A stretch of 64,000 bases of DNA, from positions 2,480,001 through 2,544,000 of the forward strand of contig NZ_CP048834.1 of the NCBI RefSeq assembly GCF_012971745.1, read 5' to 3'. Positions 63,833 to 64,000 of the stretch are shown here, piece after piece. This DNA comes from Starkeya sp. ORNL1 (GTDB taxonomy: Bacteria; Pseudomonadota; Alphaproteobacteria; Rhizobiales; Xanthobacteraceae). The notes below the pieces were generated by a model. It was not told where the DNA came from, did no database searches, and saw only the letters and a program-made list of their open reading frames with translations. The translations under genes were made by a program, and so were the position numbers. Position 1 is the stretch's first letter. Every line of letters starts with the position of its first letter.

Positions 63833-64000
63833 CGAGCCGCTCCATGCTGCGGGATATACCAGCGCTCGCCCGCACTGCCTCGCGGGCCTCGGCTCCAGCC
63901 AAGCCGTTCAAGGCACGCGATAATCCGCCGTTGGTCGGCGGTGCCGATGCGTCCGGTATCTATGCCCAGGCCATAGATGGCAGCGTCCTTGACCGTCACC
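63829..64000 (-). CDS. C terminus of VapE/primase-like replication protein (partial)
   Basis: Only the last about 56 residues are in the window. ADQRRIIACLERLGWSRGPRG followed by ERWYIP resembles the C-terminal winged-helix end of VapE-type proteins and related phage primase-helicases. The start lies beyond the right edge. A replication gene next to terminase fits a satellite rather than a temperate phage core. Confidence 0.55.
   Translation of the reverse strand, partial: VTVKDAAIYGLGIDTGRIGTADQRRIIACLERLGWSRGPRGSAGERWYIPQHGAAR

Larger units (their letters stand above)
47304..64000. mobile_element. Integrated phage-like element / capsid-forming satellite (right end outside window)
   Basis: Starts at the tRNA-Leu 3' end. 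Contents: tyrosine integrase, gpW-like joiner, protease-capsid fusion, portal, accessory genes, defence cargo, terminase large and small, small ORFs, VapE-like gene fragment. No tail, lysis or baseplate gene is seen, and none of the chromosomal palindromic repeats occurs in it. This matches capsid-forming satellites (cf-PICI) or a trimmed prophage. attR is not in the window. Confidence 0.85.

Noticed and set aside
47304..64000. Complete temperate prophage
   Set aside because: Portal, capsid and terminase are present, but no tail, tape-measure, holin or endolysin gene is seen inside the visible part; the satellite reading fits better, although the right end is missing.

Overview
The window is about 47 kb of ordinary high-GC alphaproteobacterial chromosome followed by about 17 kb of an integrated phage-like element. 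Gene content points to Hyphomicrobiales, probably a Xanthobacteraceae/Ancylobacter/Starkeya-type lineage. Supporting signs are the rpoN-hpf-ptsN block, the LptB-LptA-LptC order, a plant-type glutamate-cysteine ligase, a DUF1127 protein beside a LysR regulator, a short 207-residue GpmA, a uppP/NDUFA9-like pair, and several families of palindromic intergenic repeats. The species is inference; no rRNA is present.

Chromosomal layout. 0.3-7.5 kb: an alcohol dehydrogenase, then on the minus strand lptC, lptA, lptB, rpoN, hpf, ptsN (envelope LPS export plus sigma-54/PTS-Ntr regulation). 7.6-17.7 kb: rnd, ubiA, rsmE, two different glutamate-cysteine ligase-type enzymes, an L,D-transpeptidase lipoprotein, two LysR regulators and a DUF1127 protein. 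17.9-25.9 kb: a polyamine block, with a PuuA-like gamma-glutamylputrescine synthetase divergent from potGHI-like transporter genes, then mutL translationally coupled to a PuuB-like oxidase; no substrate-binding protein is present. 26-31 kb: branched-chain amino-acid genes ilvB-ilvH-ilvC, preceded by a leader peptide and attenuator. 31-47 kb: dapB, gpmA, an AraC-Ada-type DNA methyltransferase, nth, CysZ-like, a Tat-exported amine oxidase, rpmI-rplT-pheS-pheT, a Gly/Pro-rich SH3 protein, uppP and an NDUFA9-like protein. A CtrA-type box and a dense cluster of GANTC sites lie in the gene-free stretch near 36.8 kb.

Mobile element. A tRNA-Leu(CAG) gene at 47.2 kb is followed at once by a tyrosine recombinase whose 3' end abuts the tRNA. 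From there to the right edge everything looks acquired, and none of the chromosomal repeat families is seen. Read on the minus strand from the right edge, the element carries the end of a VapE/primase-like replication gene, small ORFs, terminase small and large subunits, a cargo block, three accessory genes, portal, a protease-scaffold-capsid fusion, a gpW-like joiner and the integrase. No tail, lysis or baseplate gene is seen. This fits a capsid-forming satellite (cf-PICI-like) or a trimmed prophage; the far end lies outside the window.

The cargo (53.7-60.3 kb) sits between terminase and portal and is AT-richer. It holds an XRE regulator translationally coupled to an AbiV/HEPN-like protein, with an 11-bp inverted repeat over the regulator's start. 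It also holds a 1265-residue SIR2-domain protein (Dsr1-like NADase candidate) and a protein of about 513 residues with a PD-(D/E)XK-like N terminus. This is a probable anti-phage island on a satellite and is the most interesting part of the window.
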